Below are positions 34,937-45,592 of a stretch of DNA of 64,000 bases, piece after piece (position 1 is the stretch's first letter; every line of letters begins with the position of its first letter). The notes beneath the pieces are model-generated. The model searched no databases. It saw only the letters and a list, made by a program, of their open reading frames with translations, and was not told the DNA's origin. Source of the stretch: Perilla frutescens (taxonomy: Eukaryota > Streptophyta > Magnoliopsida > Lamiales > Lamiaceae); contig BRKX01000004.1 in the NCBI GenBank assembly GCA_026008535.1, forward strand, positions 14,347,501 to 14,411,500. Reading direction: 5' to 3'. Position numbers and translations under genes: made by a program.

Positions 34937-34950
34937 AATTTCCCAAACTT
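34937..34950 (-). promoter_or_regulatory. Polypurine remnant of a deleted unit
   Basis: AAGTTTGGGAAATT on the minus strand directly precedes L1, exactly where a 3' polypurine tract sits before a 3' LTR. Its other side joins LTR sequence at the shared trinucleotide AAG, so the internal region of the upstream unit has been lost. Confidence 0.75.
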
Positions 34951-35225
34951 CGACCCGACTTTCGTGTTTTCTCCTCCATCCGATTCGACTTCCCGGTCGC
35001 TTCCATCTTCTCCCAATTCGCGCTTCGACATTCTATTTGATCCTTTCTCGATTCTCGGGCCTTGGTTTGCTTATTTTACCCTATTTTCCAAATTAACGGT
35101 GTTAGCAACACTTATTCTAAATATTATCTAATTATTACCCTATACTATAACTAAACATACTAAAACATGATAAAAAAAAACATACGGATTAATGCTCGGA
35201 TTAGGACTAAAATATGAGCGTGTCA
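34951..35225 (-). repeat. Truncated LTR L0 at the array edge
   Basis: 275 bases homologous to the first part of L1 and L2, beginning TGACACGCTC at 35225. It marks the outer right end of the array and abuts Tat coding sequence. Confidence 0.88.
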
Positions 35226-38200
35226 CTCATCACCATCGACTTCACCAACAGAGAAGCTTCCGACCTCTCACACCCCCACCACGATGCACTAATCATTTCC
35301 TTATTAATTTCTAATTGTTTGATTAAGTGCATTCTTATCGACAATGGGAGCTCCTCTAACATGATCTTTTTTAGTACCTTGAAAGGAATGCAAGTAAAAG
35401 AAACCGAAATCGTTAAAAGGTCAACCACCCTAATTGGTTTCAGTGAAGAGCACAAAGCCATGATGGGGGAAATCACACTTCCCACCTATATCGAGGAAAT
35501 GAATATCTTCACCAAATTCCAGGTGATCGATGCCCCCTCAGCCTATAATGTTATAATGGGAAGACCTTGGATCTATGAACTCCGAGCGGTACCATCAATC
35601 TATCACCAGCTCATGAAATTCCCTACACCCTGAGAAGTTTGCGAAGTCCGAGGCGAATAGATCACAGCTTAAGAATGTTACGTCTCCACCCTCAAACATA
35701 AAAGAGCCATGGAAATCAATCAAATCGAGGTCGGATCATTTTCATATAGTGCCGAAAATCACAGCTATGAAGAACCTGAAGTGGAAGACCTCGACGAAGT
35801 CCAAATACATCCCAATTTTCCCGACCATAAAGTGCTAATCGGGTCAAGATTAACCACAGAAATACGAGAGCAACTGATAAGATTCCTCATCGAGCAAAAT
35901 GACTGTTTCGCATGGTCATTCGAAGACATGACAACGTATTAATCCCTCGGTTATAACACATAAATTGTAGGTCGACCCAGACAAGACCCCAGTAACACAA
36001 AAAAGACGGAAATTCACCTCCGAACGAAATAAGATCGTGGATGAAGAAGTCAATAAGCTACTCAAACATGGACACATAAGAGAAGTTCAGTAATCCAAAT
36101 GGCTAGCCAACATCGTGGTAGTAAAAAAAAGAATGGCAAAAAAGGCTCTGTATAGATTTCACTGACCTCAACCAAGCCTGCCCTAAGGACTCATTCCCCT
36201 TGCCTCATATCGACGTGTTAGTGGATGCAACGGCTGGACATGAACTAATGAGCTTCATGGACGCCTTCTCTGGATACAATCAGATCCTCATGTACCCAGA
36301 AGATCAAGAAAAACCGCATTCATCACCCATCGAGGTATGTTTTGCTATAAAGTTATACCTTTTGGACTAAAAAATGCAGGTGCAACCTACCAAAAGGTTA
36401 GTGAACCGAATGTTTGAAGAACTAATCAGGGACACCATGGAAGTCTACATCGACGACATGCTTGTAAAGTCCCTTAGAGCTCGAGACCACGTAGACCACC
36501 TACGCCAAACATTCGAAGTCCTTTGCCGCTATAATATGAAGCTGAACCCCGCAAAATGTGCATTCAGGGTGACCTCGGGAAAATTCCTAGGATATCTCGT
36601 TACAAAGAAAGGTATCGAAGCCAACCCCGGCCAGATCAGAGCCATAAAAAATATACAACAACCTCGGAACATCAAAGAGGTGCAAAAGCTCACCGGACGA
36701 CTCGCGGCCCTTAGGCACTTCATCTCGAAGTATTCAGAAAAAAGCCACATCTTTTTCAAGACATTATGCAAGAACAAAAGCTTCGAATGGACTGCCGAAT
36801 GCTCGAAGGCCTTAGAAGAGTTGAAAGAATATCTAGTGAGCCCCCCTTTACTACCAAAACCCCATGACGGAGAGGTACTTTTAATATATCTATCCATTTC
36901 TACTAACTCTGTTAGTGCAGTTCTAGTAAAAGAAGACGAAGAAAGGTAACACCCAGACTACTATGCCAGTAGATCACTGCTAAATGCCGAGATCAGATAT
37001 CCATAATTGGAAAAACTGGCGTTGGCCCTCATCATGGCATCAAGAAAAATGAAGCCCGATTTCCAAAGCCATTCGATCAAAGTGGTCATGGAATTCCCGC
37101 TCAGAATAGTATTGAGAAAACCAGACCTCGTGGGAAGGCTCTTTAAATAGGCTATCGAGCTCGGGGAGTACAACATACATTATATACCCCGGACCTCGAT
37201 AAAATCCCAAGTACTTTCGGATTTCATTGCCAAGTTCTCCTACGAGGCCTTGACCGAAACAGAGAGCGAATCCATGAGCACTGAAGAAGGAAATTCAAAG
37301 TTCTAGACCCTTCAAGTTGATGGCTGCAGCACTTCGAAGGGAAGTGGTCTACGCATGGTTTTAACAAGCTAATAGGAGAAACTACCGAGCGGTCAGTCCG
37401 ATGCAGATTCAAAGCAACCAACAATAAAGCCGAGTACGAAGCCCTCATCATAGGATTAAACCTGGCTAGTGACCTCGGAGCCAGAAAACATCCAAATTCA
37501 AAGTGACTCCCAGCTAATAATAAACCAATTCGAAGGAAAATTCCAAGTAAAAGACTCTAATGATCGGTTACCTCGCCATAGCAAATGAAACAGCTTCAAA
37601 GTTTGAAAAGATCAAAGCTCAACGCATTACAAGAGAAGACAACAGGCACATTGACGCCTTGGCTAACTTAGGTTCAGCAATCGAAACTACCGAAGCTAAA
37701 AACATCCTAGTATTATATGAAAAATGGCCAGCTGTTTGGAAAGAAGAAGGTTCGGAAATTCTACCCATCGAGAACGGTACAAACTGGATGACCCCTCTCA
37801 TCAGGTATATAGCAGAAAATGAGCTCCCTAAAGATCCCCTTGAGGCAAGATGGATCAAGGCCAATGCTCCAAAATTCACCATGATTTTCGGATCCCTATA
37901 CAGAAAATCCTTTTCAGGACCTTACTTGAAATGTGTTAGCCCCATACAAGCTAAATACATCCTAAGCGAGCTTCATGAAGGCAAATACGGAAACCACTCA
38001 GGATATAGAAACTTGGCCAACCGAGCTCTAACGTCTGGGTTCTACTGGCCGACCATGAGAACATATGCAAAGAGCCACGCCAAAGTATATAATCGATGTC
38101 AGAGGTTCACACAGATAAACTACATACCCCCAGAACCCCTACACATAGCGGCCATCCCATGGCCATTCATGAAATAGGGGATGGACATCATAGGACCATT

Positions 38201-39017
38201 ACCAAAAGGTGAAAATCAGAAATGCTACATTTTGGAATTAACGGACTACTTTACCAAGTAGGTCGAGGCTGAAGCCTTCGCATGGGTCAGAGATACAGAG
38301 GTACAAAACTTTTTATGGAAACATATTTTATGCAGGTTCGGAGTTCTCAAAGAGATCGTGACAGACAATGGATCCCAATTCATAAGTACGAGATTCCAAG
38401 ACTTCTGCAAAGAATGGAACATCAAGCTCTCCTTCTCTACCTGAGGTACCCTGCAGCAAACGGCCAAGCAGAGGCCACAAACAAGACAATCCTGAACACC
38501 TTAAAGAAGAGGTTATCCGAACACAAAAATCAATGGGTCCAGCAACTCCCAGGAGTTCTATGGTCTTACAGAACAACCTCGAGGACAAGCACGGGAGAAA
38601 CCCTATTTGCCCTAACATATGGATCGGAAGCTGTGTTACCAGCAGAAGTAGAGATTGGTACAGCTCGAACTGAATGGTCCAATTAATCGAACAACAAGGA
38701 GCTCGACGCAAATCTTGACTCTATCGACGAGCTCTAAGATCGGACGGCTATAAAAATAGCGGCATACCAACAAATGATAAACCAACACTTCAACAAAAAT
38801 ACAAGACTTTGAACATTCCAAGTCGGAGATTGGGTACTCAGAAAAGTGTTCCAAAATACGAAGGAAAGTCAAGTCAGAAAATTGGCACCGAACTGGAAAA
38901 GCCCATACCAGATCAAAAAGGTCGTCAAAAATGGAGCTTACAAACTCCAAACTAAAGAAGGTCGACCCATAACCAACAGTTGGAACACATTATATTTAAA
39001 ACAGTATCACTTCTAAA
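35226..39017 (+). pseudogene. Tat pol: protease, reverse transcriptase, two RNase H, integrase
   Basis: Protease shows LIDNGSSSNMIF (about 35335; the usual DTGSS reads DNGSS). Reverse transcriptase follows: FMDAFSGYNQIL (about 36260), FGLKNAGATYQ (about 36360) and YIDDMLVKS (about 36450). The retroviral-type RNase H lies at about 36780-37250. A second RNase H of the additional Tat type follows, with QVDGCSTSKGSG (about 37315), NNKAEYEALIIGL (about 37420) and QSDSQLIINQFEG (about 37500). Integrase spans about 37960-39017, with KEIVTDNGSQF and NGQAEATNKT. Breaks include TGA 35631, a stop near 35940, frameshifts near 36130, 36320, 37370, 37480 and 38440, and stops near 36947, 37003, 37150, 37303, 38175, 38260 and 38684. 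Confidence 0.9.
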
Positions 39018-39760
39018 ACTCCCAATGTCATTTTCCTTTTATCTTTTATTTCCTTTAAAGATTTATTTACTGACTTGAGCGTCTGAGTAACTAACAGAAC
39101 CCCAAGCACAGGGGTCTCGATCCCCAAGTAAACAATGAAGTTCCCACCTCAAAGTCAGCCTCACGAAGGAAGAGTAATGTATCTATTCTTTATTTATCTT
39201 TCAAATTCTTATTATTTAAGATTTGCTTACTGACTTTAGCATCGGAGTAACTAACAGAATCCCAAGCACAGGGGTCCTGACCCCCAAGTAAACAATAAAG
39301 TTCTGACCTCAAAGTTCATCAGCTTGAACAAAGGAGGATCCCGATCCCCTTGGGTTCAACAGGGTCCTAACCGCAGAAAAACTCCAACTCAACTTCGAAG
39401 GTAAATTCGATTCCCGAAGTCAGATCAAAAGAGTCCTAACTCAAAATACAGAATGAGTTTCGAAGCTTAACTACAATCCTAAAAGGTATTCTCAAAAATT
39501 ATGGTTATTTATTTTTTCTAATTCATATCCTACGCGTATGTGCCAACGCTTGCAGGTCACACCATTCCAAAGACACCAAGTTAAAATGAATTACTTAAAT
39601 GAGCACACATAGAACAAAAAGATCGAAACATCAGAATTAAAATTGGCAAATGCCAAGTTCTGCAGTTGGCTCCAGGAAAGACAAATAAAAAAAATATACT
39701 TACAAACCATATTGTTTAAAATAAGAAGCAAGATTGTTTGGCAAAATATTCACAGAAAGA
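39018..39760 (+). repeat. Tat 3' region with a two-copy tandem repeat
   Basis: No gene on the plus strand. A segment of about 170 bases is repeated at about 39060-39175 and 39225-39320, carrying TTACTGACTTGAGCG/TTAGC, GAGTAACTAACAGAA and CCCAAGCACAGGGGTC. Such direct repeats are common in the 3' region of Tat elements. Confidence 0.6.
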
Positions 39761-41788
39761 TTAAGTCAAGGCCACGTCCCCGACCTTAGCAACACCTCCG
39801 CTATCTTCACCATCAGCGTCCTCGGCAGTCTTGCCCCCCCGCCTCTTTCCCAGCTTCGACGTCGACCCCGGCAGTATGGCCATCCTCTTGTGTCTCGACC
39901 TCTTCCTTAGCTTCAATGAAAGATAACTCGAGATCTGGCATCTTCTCCTTAATGGCCTCTACGACAGCCATCCCGCCTTCCTGGTAGAGAGCCTTCTTGA
40001 AGGGAATAAAGTCGGTAGACTCCAGTATAACATTTAAATCAATGGAGGTATCTAAGTCCCTAATCCTAGCCTGCGTAGCGGCTAACGATGTCTGAAGTCC
40101 GCCCTTCTCAGCCTCGGCCCTGACCTGAGCCTCGAGGCTCTTATCCAGCATCACCTTAGCCCCCGCTGCTTCTGCCCTGTCCGCGTTCCTCTCCACCAAG
40201 ATGGCCAACTCCCTATCAGCCATGTCCCTCCTTTTCTCGGCCACATTCTCCAACTCCTCAGCCAGTTCAGAGACCCTCTTCTGCAGCCCCTCCTCATGGC
40301 TTGCAATGCGCTGGCGGAGATAGAACCGACTGAACAACACCTATAATGAACAACGAGAAGGGGTCAAAACCTCAAAATTCAGAACCATGAGCGTATATAA
40401 AAAACATAACAAAGATCTATTACCTTGGCCATTTGGTCAAAGGATAGGAAGGCCTGCTATTCAAGGCTGTCTTTTTCATACACCTCGAGGGAGTCGAGGC
40501 CAACAATGGACTTTTGGACGTCCGTGATGAGGGGTTTGAGGGAGACGGTCCGAGAGCTGGAAGAGGCAAGAGCCTTCTTAGATGGACGAGGAGCTTCCAG
40601 GTCGACTACCGCTGAAGAAGGAGGCTGCATGGTAAGAGCAAGAATAGAAGCATCGTCCTTCGACTTCTTCAGCGGAGGCCTAGGCAGAGGGCTTACATCC
40701 TTATCATTCGCAGGCCTCTTCATTCCAGAGGAAGAGGAGGTTCCAATCTTGACAGCAGCTAGTGCTTTGACTTTGGCATCAAAGGGTTTTATTTTAAGCT
40801 TCTCCATGTCGTAAAGGGTCCGACCCTCTCAAACTATTTCGAACTCTCGAAGCTCAGTGGAAAGAAGGAAGGCCTCTTCAATATAGGAAGCCTCGACTCC
40901 AGAAGGCTCACCTCGTGGGGAAAAACCTACACAGAACAAAGAAACTATAAAGCTCAGAACTAATAAAGTAATCAAAGAACTCGACTCAAAGACCCACGGG
41001 CTTCACGAAATTCAGCAGGAGAGATCGCGCTCTCAGAAGTCTGTGCCGGGATGAAGACGAATTTGGGCTTCCATTCACCCGAAGAGGACGATAAGGTCGT
41101 TATCAGAGGAGGTCATTCCCCCACCCACTTGGTAAAATAATAAAAACCAGTCTGACCGGCGTTGGCTATCAGTTTATACACCTCGTGCCACTTGTTGACA
41201 GTAGGTTCTGGGAAGCCGAGCTCTGACCACAAATGGTACATCTCTAGCATATGAAACCAACCGATCGATATTATCTGAGTAGGAGCTATGCCATAGAAAC
41301 GTGCTATCTTGGCAAAAAAAGGGATGAAGAGGCAATCCGACCCCCTTGTCGACAACTAGAGTATAGAAGGCAGTGAGCCCAAATGGCGGTCGATGCGCTA
41401 TGTCAGAAGGTTCGGAAGAGTAAATCTCGACCTCGGCTCCTGAGATCGGGGGCGATGCAAACCACTTCAAGAGCTCTTCATTTACCTTCGGGGTGATATC
41501 CGCAGCCCGAAACCTTTCTCCCACAGGCTGAACCTCACGAATGTGGATTTTTTGAATTTTCGACAGGTTGTCCATATTCACCGAGCTCTATCGCTTGCTG
41601 ATAATCACCCGGCTAATCGAACGGGGGATAATAGTCGATGGCCTCTTGCCTTTAGCTTTTTCGATGACTCTAGTGATCACAGGGGAGCCGGAACTACAGG
41701 AATGTTCCGACCCGGAAAGAATCTTCTCTTCTCTATCGCCATAACCTCTTCCCTATTCCTCAGCGTTTGAATCCTCACTTGCTCTCAT
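39761..41788 (-). pseudogene. Antisense gene of the Tat element (putative gypsy-type transposon protein), spliced
   Basis: Read opposite to pol. It starts at ATG 41788 (MRASEDSN). The folded part at about 41420-41110 (RPPFGLTAFYTL, PLHPFF, ARFYGIAPTQI, WFHMLEMYHL) resembles the 'putative gypsy type transposon' family. A Ser/Pro/Lys-rich stretch follows (40807-40457), then a long coiled coil (EEGLQKRVSELAEELENV, 40330-40060) and an acidic tail ending at TAA 39761. Introns are visible: GT 40423 to AG 40341 (83 bases, AAG before GTAATA and TTATAG at the end), and one ending in GTGTAG at 40927 with an uncertain donor near 41000. Breaks: stops near 41755, 41600, 40845 and 40457, a frameshift near 41355 and one in the C7 run at 39834-39840. 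Role unknown. Confidence 0.72.
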
Positions 41789-41954
41789 TATGCTTAAAAA
41801 CCCAGAAAGATAATGATAAACTCTAGACCAGCCTAAAAACCAAGAAAATCCTAACCTCCTCTCTCTCCTAAAATCCCCTAATTCCACCAAAAAAAACCTG
41901 CCGGAAAAATTGGCAAACCCTAAAATAACCGCAAAAATCCTCTAAACGTGGCCT

Positions 41955-41971
41955 AGAAATCAAATATATCC
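41955..41971 (-). promoter_or_regulatory. Candidate TATA box of the antisense gene
   Basis: GGATATATTTG on the minus strand about 170 bases upstream of the antisense ATG, followed by a GA-rich leader (GAGAGAGAGG). Bases 41789-42417 otherwise hold no gene. Confidence 0.3.
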
Positions 41972-42417
41972 AGAAGATTCAAGAGATTCGCTACAAATCT
42001 AATAATATATCTCAAGCATTCTAGAATTCTACATGCAGGATTTCTAAATGATTTGTTTGTGGCGTAAATATGAAAAATGGAAAAGTAAGTGGGTAACCTG
42101 AAGGATGGCGAAGCGATTAGTCGATAGATTTCTCGTAAAGCATCCAAGCAGTCCTGGGTGTGAGAAAAATGGAGACGGTTAGCGGAAAAGGCCGAGTGAA
42201 ATTTTTCTGAAGATTTGAAGGATTGATAAGGCTTATCGCAAAAAAACTGTTTAAAATTAAGAAACACTTTTGATATTCCAAAAAAAAAGAGGGAACTATT
42301 CCTCCTCGATATTTGAAACATGGGGAGGAGGAACAGCACGATCCAAGCCCACGTGTTTTGATCCAACGGCAGGGGTTATCCTAGGGAAGGAGAAAAGTAA
42401 AATCTGTACCTAAGGAC

Positions 42418-42930
42418 ATGAGCTCCACGAGGTCTGCTCTCACGACCTCCGAAGCTCCCCCAGGGCCTGCCTTCAGGTCTGGAGCTCCACGAGGTCTACT
42501 CTCGCAACCTCAGAAGCTCCCTCAGGACCTGCCTTCAGGTCTGGAGCTCCACGAGGTCTGCCCTCGCGACCTCATAAGCTCGCCTAGGACCTGTCTTCAG
42601 GTCTGGAGCTCCACAAGGTCTGCCCTTGCGACCTCATAAGCTCCTCCAGGACCTGCCTTCAGGTCTGGAGCTCTACGAGGTCTGCTCTCGCGACCTCAGA
42701 AGCTCCCTCAGGACCTGCCTTCAGGTCTGGAGCTCCACGAGATCTGCCATCGCGACCTCATAAGCTCCCCCAGGACCTGCCTTCAGATTTGGAGCTCCAC
42801 GAGGTCTGCTATCGCGACCTCAAAAGCTCTTCCAGGACCTGTCTTCAGGTCTGAAGCTCCACGAGGTCTGCTCTCGTGACCTCAGAAGCACCCTCAGGAC
42901 CTGTCTTCAGGACCAAAGCTCACGAAATAG
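42418..42930. repeat. 62-bp minisatellite, about eight copies
   Basis: Units begin GGAGCTCCACGAGGTCTGC and continue with CGCGACCTCA-GAAGCTC and CAGGACCTGCCTTCAGGTCT. Starts fall at about 42421, 42483, 42545, 42607, 42669, 42731, 42793 and 42855, with a degenerate ninth copy. A 62-base period does not keep a reading frame, so it is noncoding. Confidence 0.95.
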
Positions 42931-43091
42931 GTTTTCGCAACCCTTCTAGGGACTTATTCCTGGACATTATTCAAAAGCCAATAAAAGATCAGCATCTAAA
43001 CGTAGATCTAAATCGAGATAACGACCAAAGAAGACGCTGACATTCATTATCCGATCCTTAAAATACAAAAATCAAGTAATGAGGAGCTAAC
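42931..43091 (+). other. Tat 3' region before the LTR
   Basis: About 160 bases without a gene. It ends AATGAGGAGCTAAC, a weak polypurine tract, directly before the LTR. Confidence 0.4.
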
Positions 43092-43746
43092 TGTAGAGGC
43101 CCTATTTCTGCATAGGTCCAGAGATCAGGCCCATGGCTATTTTGAATGTCTAAAGAATTGAAGAGGTCGATACCTCGTGATCAATATCTTGAGGTAGACA
43201 CCTCAAGGGCGACGCCTCACTAATTAAGGTCCAGAAGTCTAAAGAAAGAGTCCATAATTGAGCAGACTCCTGAAAGAGACCAGGTCAAAGTATTCATTGA
43301 AGATATGTTAGACCCCGTCAAAAATCCTAAAAAAGATAAAGTTGATCCCCGCAAAAGTTGGGAAATCGGTTAAAGACCATTAATATATATATATATATCC
43401 ACACTCTTGATAATATGAGAGATCATAGAATAATCAACTATCACTCACGCAGCACTCATTTTTCAGATTCATTAAGAAGCTATCATTACGCAATTCCCCA
43501 TGCAACATACCCATAAAGGTCCATGATAGTGGAGCTCGACTCCCTGATCTTCAATTATCCTTTATCATTCAATCAATCATTTATTGTTTGTTTTTTTATC
43601 TCTATTAATTCGATTCTGACTTGAGCGTCGGAGTGCATTCGATCATCAATCCCCGACGATCTTTCGGCTTCACGTGTTTTTTATCTTGTTGGTCGCCGGA
43701 GCCCGAACTCGAAGAACGATCAATTATGGAGTTTTTGACCTCTACA
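43092..43746 (+). repeat. Tat 3' LTR
   Basis: 655 bases bounded by TGTAGAGG at 43092 and the inverted CCTCTACA ending at 43746. It includes a TATATATATATATA tract (43383-43398) followed by a candidate transcript start region. The matching 5' LTR is outside the window. Confidence 0.75.
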
Positions 43747-43840
43747 ACTAGCTTCTCAACAATTTTCACCTACACCAAACCACCCCTCAAGTAAATCTCG
43801 ATGATCGAGTGTAGGATCCGACAGGAAAGAAACACCACTA

Positions 43841-44717
43841 ATGTTTGGCTCTCAATTTCCACCACACTCTGCACAAATGAGATTCTCAATTAATCTCAAT
43901 GATGATGATGATGATGATGATGCCGAAGGCCTTGGTGGGAGTCATACGAAGAATGTAAAAGTTGGATGGACAAAAGATGAGGAGACTCGTCTTGCACAAG
44001 CCTGGAGCACAATGAGCAATTCATCAATAGAAGGCAATGCACAAAAGAGTATTATAATGACAATCGGCCGCTGACACTACTGCTAGATGATTAGTGGCTG
44101 TTAAAGCGTACCATTATTATGTAATGCCGGATGTTAACAAATTTGCAAGATTTTACAATAATTTTTATAGTAATCAAGCTAGCGGATAGAGCGACGATGA
44201 TGTTTTATAGGCTGCAATTGCTCAATGGCACACCGAGCACCCAAAGAAATACTTCAAGTACATGCACATATGGAGGGTAATGAAAGATTTAGAGAAATGG
44301 GCTCCTCAAACAATGGCAAATCGTGCTAACACGAAATCGAGAACATCGAAATCTAGAGAACATACTACTTCAATAAATCCAAATACAGATATTGATAGTG
44401 AAAAATAATCTCGTCCAATTGGACAACAGAGTGCAAAAGTCAAAGCCAAAGCTAAATCCAAAGCCAATGCCAATGCCAAAGCTAAATCTCAAGAAAATGA
44501 AAATGTGCCACAGATAACTGAATTTGAAAAATGGGATAAACTTGAATGATATCAAATGCAAAAGTTTGCCATGAAGAATGTCGAGATGAAGCAAAGAGCA
44601 GATGAGCACAAAAAATAAGAATATGAAATCATTATGAAAGATACGAGTGGAATGACGAAGATATAACTTGAATGGCATCAGAAAATGGTTGCAGAAATTC
44701 TTGCAAAAAGAAATTAA
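43841..44717 (+). pseudogene. NAM-associated / Harbinger ORF1-like gene remnant
   Basis: Starts MFGSQFPPH, has an Asp run from a (GAT)n repeat (43898-43922), then WTKDEETRLAQAWS, a Myb/SANT-like start. After a frameshift near 44055 come NKFARFYNNFYSNQASG, AIAQWHTEHPKKYFKYMHIWRVMKDLEKW, a Lys-rich linker and a coiled C-terminus ending LAKRN at 44717. This order is that of plant proteins with a NAM-associated C-terminal domain and of the Myb-like ORF1 of PIF/Harbinger transposons. Several stops are present (44187, 44208, 44406, 44548, 44617 and 44665). It is either a decayed host paralogue or the ORF1 of a dead Harbinger element. I cannot decide between these because no transposase is nearby. 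Confidence 0.65.
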
Positions 44718-45377
44718 ACTAGATATTTATTAATTTTTTTATGAATTCTAATTACGTAGTTTTCATTTTCTAGTATTATTGTGATGTTGTTGTATTAATT
44801 TGGTGTATCATTTATTATTATTGTAATTCATTTTAAATGATATTTTTCTAGTATTATAATTGACTATTGTTTCGATCTTTGTACGTTTCCGTCTTTAAAA
44901 GCAACCGAGTTTAAATAATTTTTTTACTATAAATTTATTATATTAAATTAAATTAAATATTAAAGTTAATAATACAAATAAATAAATATATTATAGTATA
45001 TGAAATATGTATATATATGATGTGTAGTAGTGAGACCATTATAAAGTTACTTTTTGAGTTTATGATTGTGGATATTGGTTTAAAAAAGTTGGTGGGTTTA
45101 AACTTTTGATGTGGCGCTGATATGGCAATATTAGAATTGTTTTTCTGGGTACATGACTGCAACCACCCTAATGAAAACACAAAGGAAGCCCAGCCAACCC
45201 AATGCCACTTGCACCACCACTATTAACATCTTCAACTTGAAAATATTTAAAAGAATTTGGGTGTGACTACTAATGCATTCAGCGGGTGAAGGATTTGATA
45301 AAACATTTGATAAATTATTTAAACAAACATATCTAATCAACTATAAACACAACATAATGTTTAAAAGATAAAACTGA
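44718..45377. other. AT-rich DNA without a recognised feature
   Basis: I see no supported gene or repeat here. Short minus-strand frames near 44953-45180 and 45131-45340 show no family. It would form the 3' flank of the candidate host gene on the minus strand. Confidence 0.4.
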
Positions 45378-45424
45378 TTATGTGTATGCTAAAGCTTCTT
45401 TTATTCTGGAGCGTTCTCTCTTAT
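45378..45424 (-). CDS. Candidate host gene, last exon
   Basis: On the minus strand, after AATGTCAG (AG at 45426-45425), the sequence reads in phase with the candidate exon at 45585-45592/63144-63215: DKRERSRIKEALAYT and then TAA at 45378. The intron between would run from GT 45584-45583 (AAG before GTAGGT, a strong donor) to 45425. A second acceptor (TATATTCAG) lies 20 bases upstream, but its frame stops at once. The small size and low count of supporting signals keep confidence modest. I do not recognise the protein. Confidence 0.4.
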
Positions 45425-45584
45425 CTGACATTAGTTCCAACCTGAATATACAATTGGCTTATATAATATATTTGGAAAGGAAATTAAGAGCTAAAATATT
45501 TTCTTAATATGGATATACTTTCATTTGCATGAATAGAGTTTATATAACTCAAAGAATACAATTTTATAATAAGAAAATACCTAC

Positions 45585-45592
45585 CTTGCTCA
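45585..45592 (-). CDS. Candidate host exon, 3' end (left side of copia C insertion)
   Basis: TGAGCAAG on the minus strand, followed by GTAGGT. TGAGC is the target duplication (GCTCA on plus) of copia C. Without the element it continues the exon at 63144-63215, which ends CCTGAGC, giving ...IPEQ and a splice donor. Confidence 0.45.

Larger units (their letters stand above)
18405..35225 (-). mobile_element. Tandem array of Athila-group elements with shared LTRs
   Basis: Read on the minus strand, from high to low coordinates: a truncated LTR (L0, 35225-34951), a polypurine remnant (34950-34937), a full LTR (L1, 34936-33490), a complete internal region (unit B), a full LTR (L2, 23281-21832) and a second internal region (unit A) cut at 18405 by copia E. 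L2 is at once the 3' LTR of B and the 5' LTR of A. The purine remnant shows that another unit once preceded L1. The array is inserted in the protease region of a Tat element, which resumes at 35226. CTCAT at 35226-35230 would be the right-hand duplication. Confidence 0.85.
35226..43746 (+). mobile_element. Tat-group Ty3/gypsy element, right part
   Basis: Holds part of the protease, reverse transcriptase with YIDDMLVKS, two RNase H domains, integrase, a long 3' region with an antisense gene and a minisatellite, and a 3' LTR. Two RNase H domains, an antisense gene and tandem repeats in the 3' region are established traits of the Tat lineage. The 5' part (LTR, gag, protease start) is expected left of the window, beyond the Athila-group array. 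Confidence 0.87.

Noticed and set aside
42418..42639. Open frame of 73 codons with repeated peptide
   Set aside because: It comes from the 62-bp minisatellite, whose period is not a multiple of three, so the peptide is not maintained.
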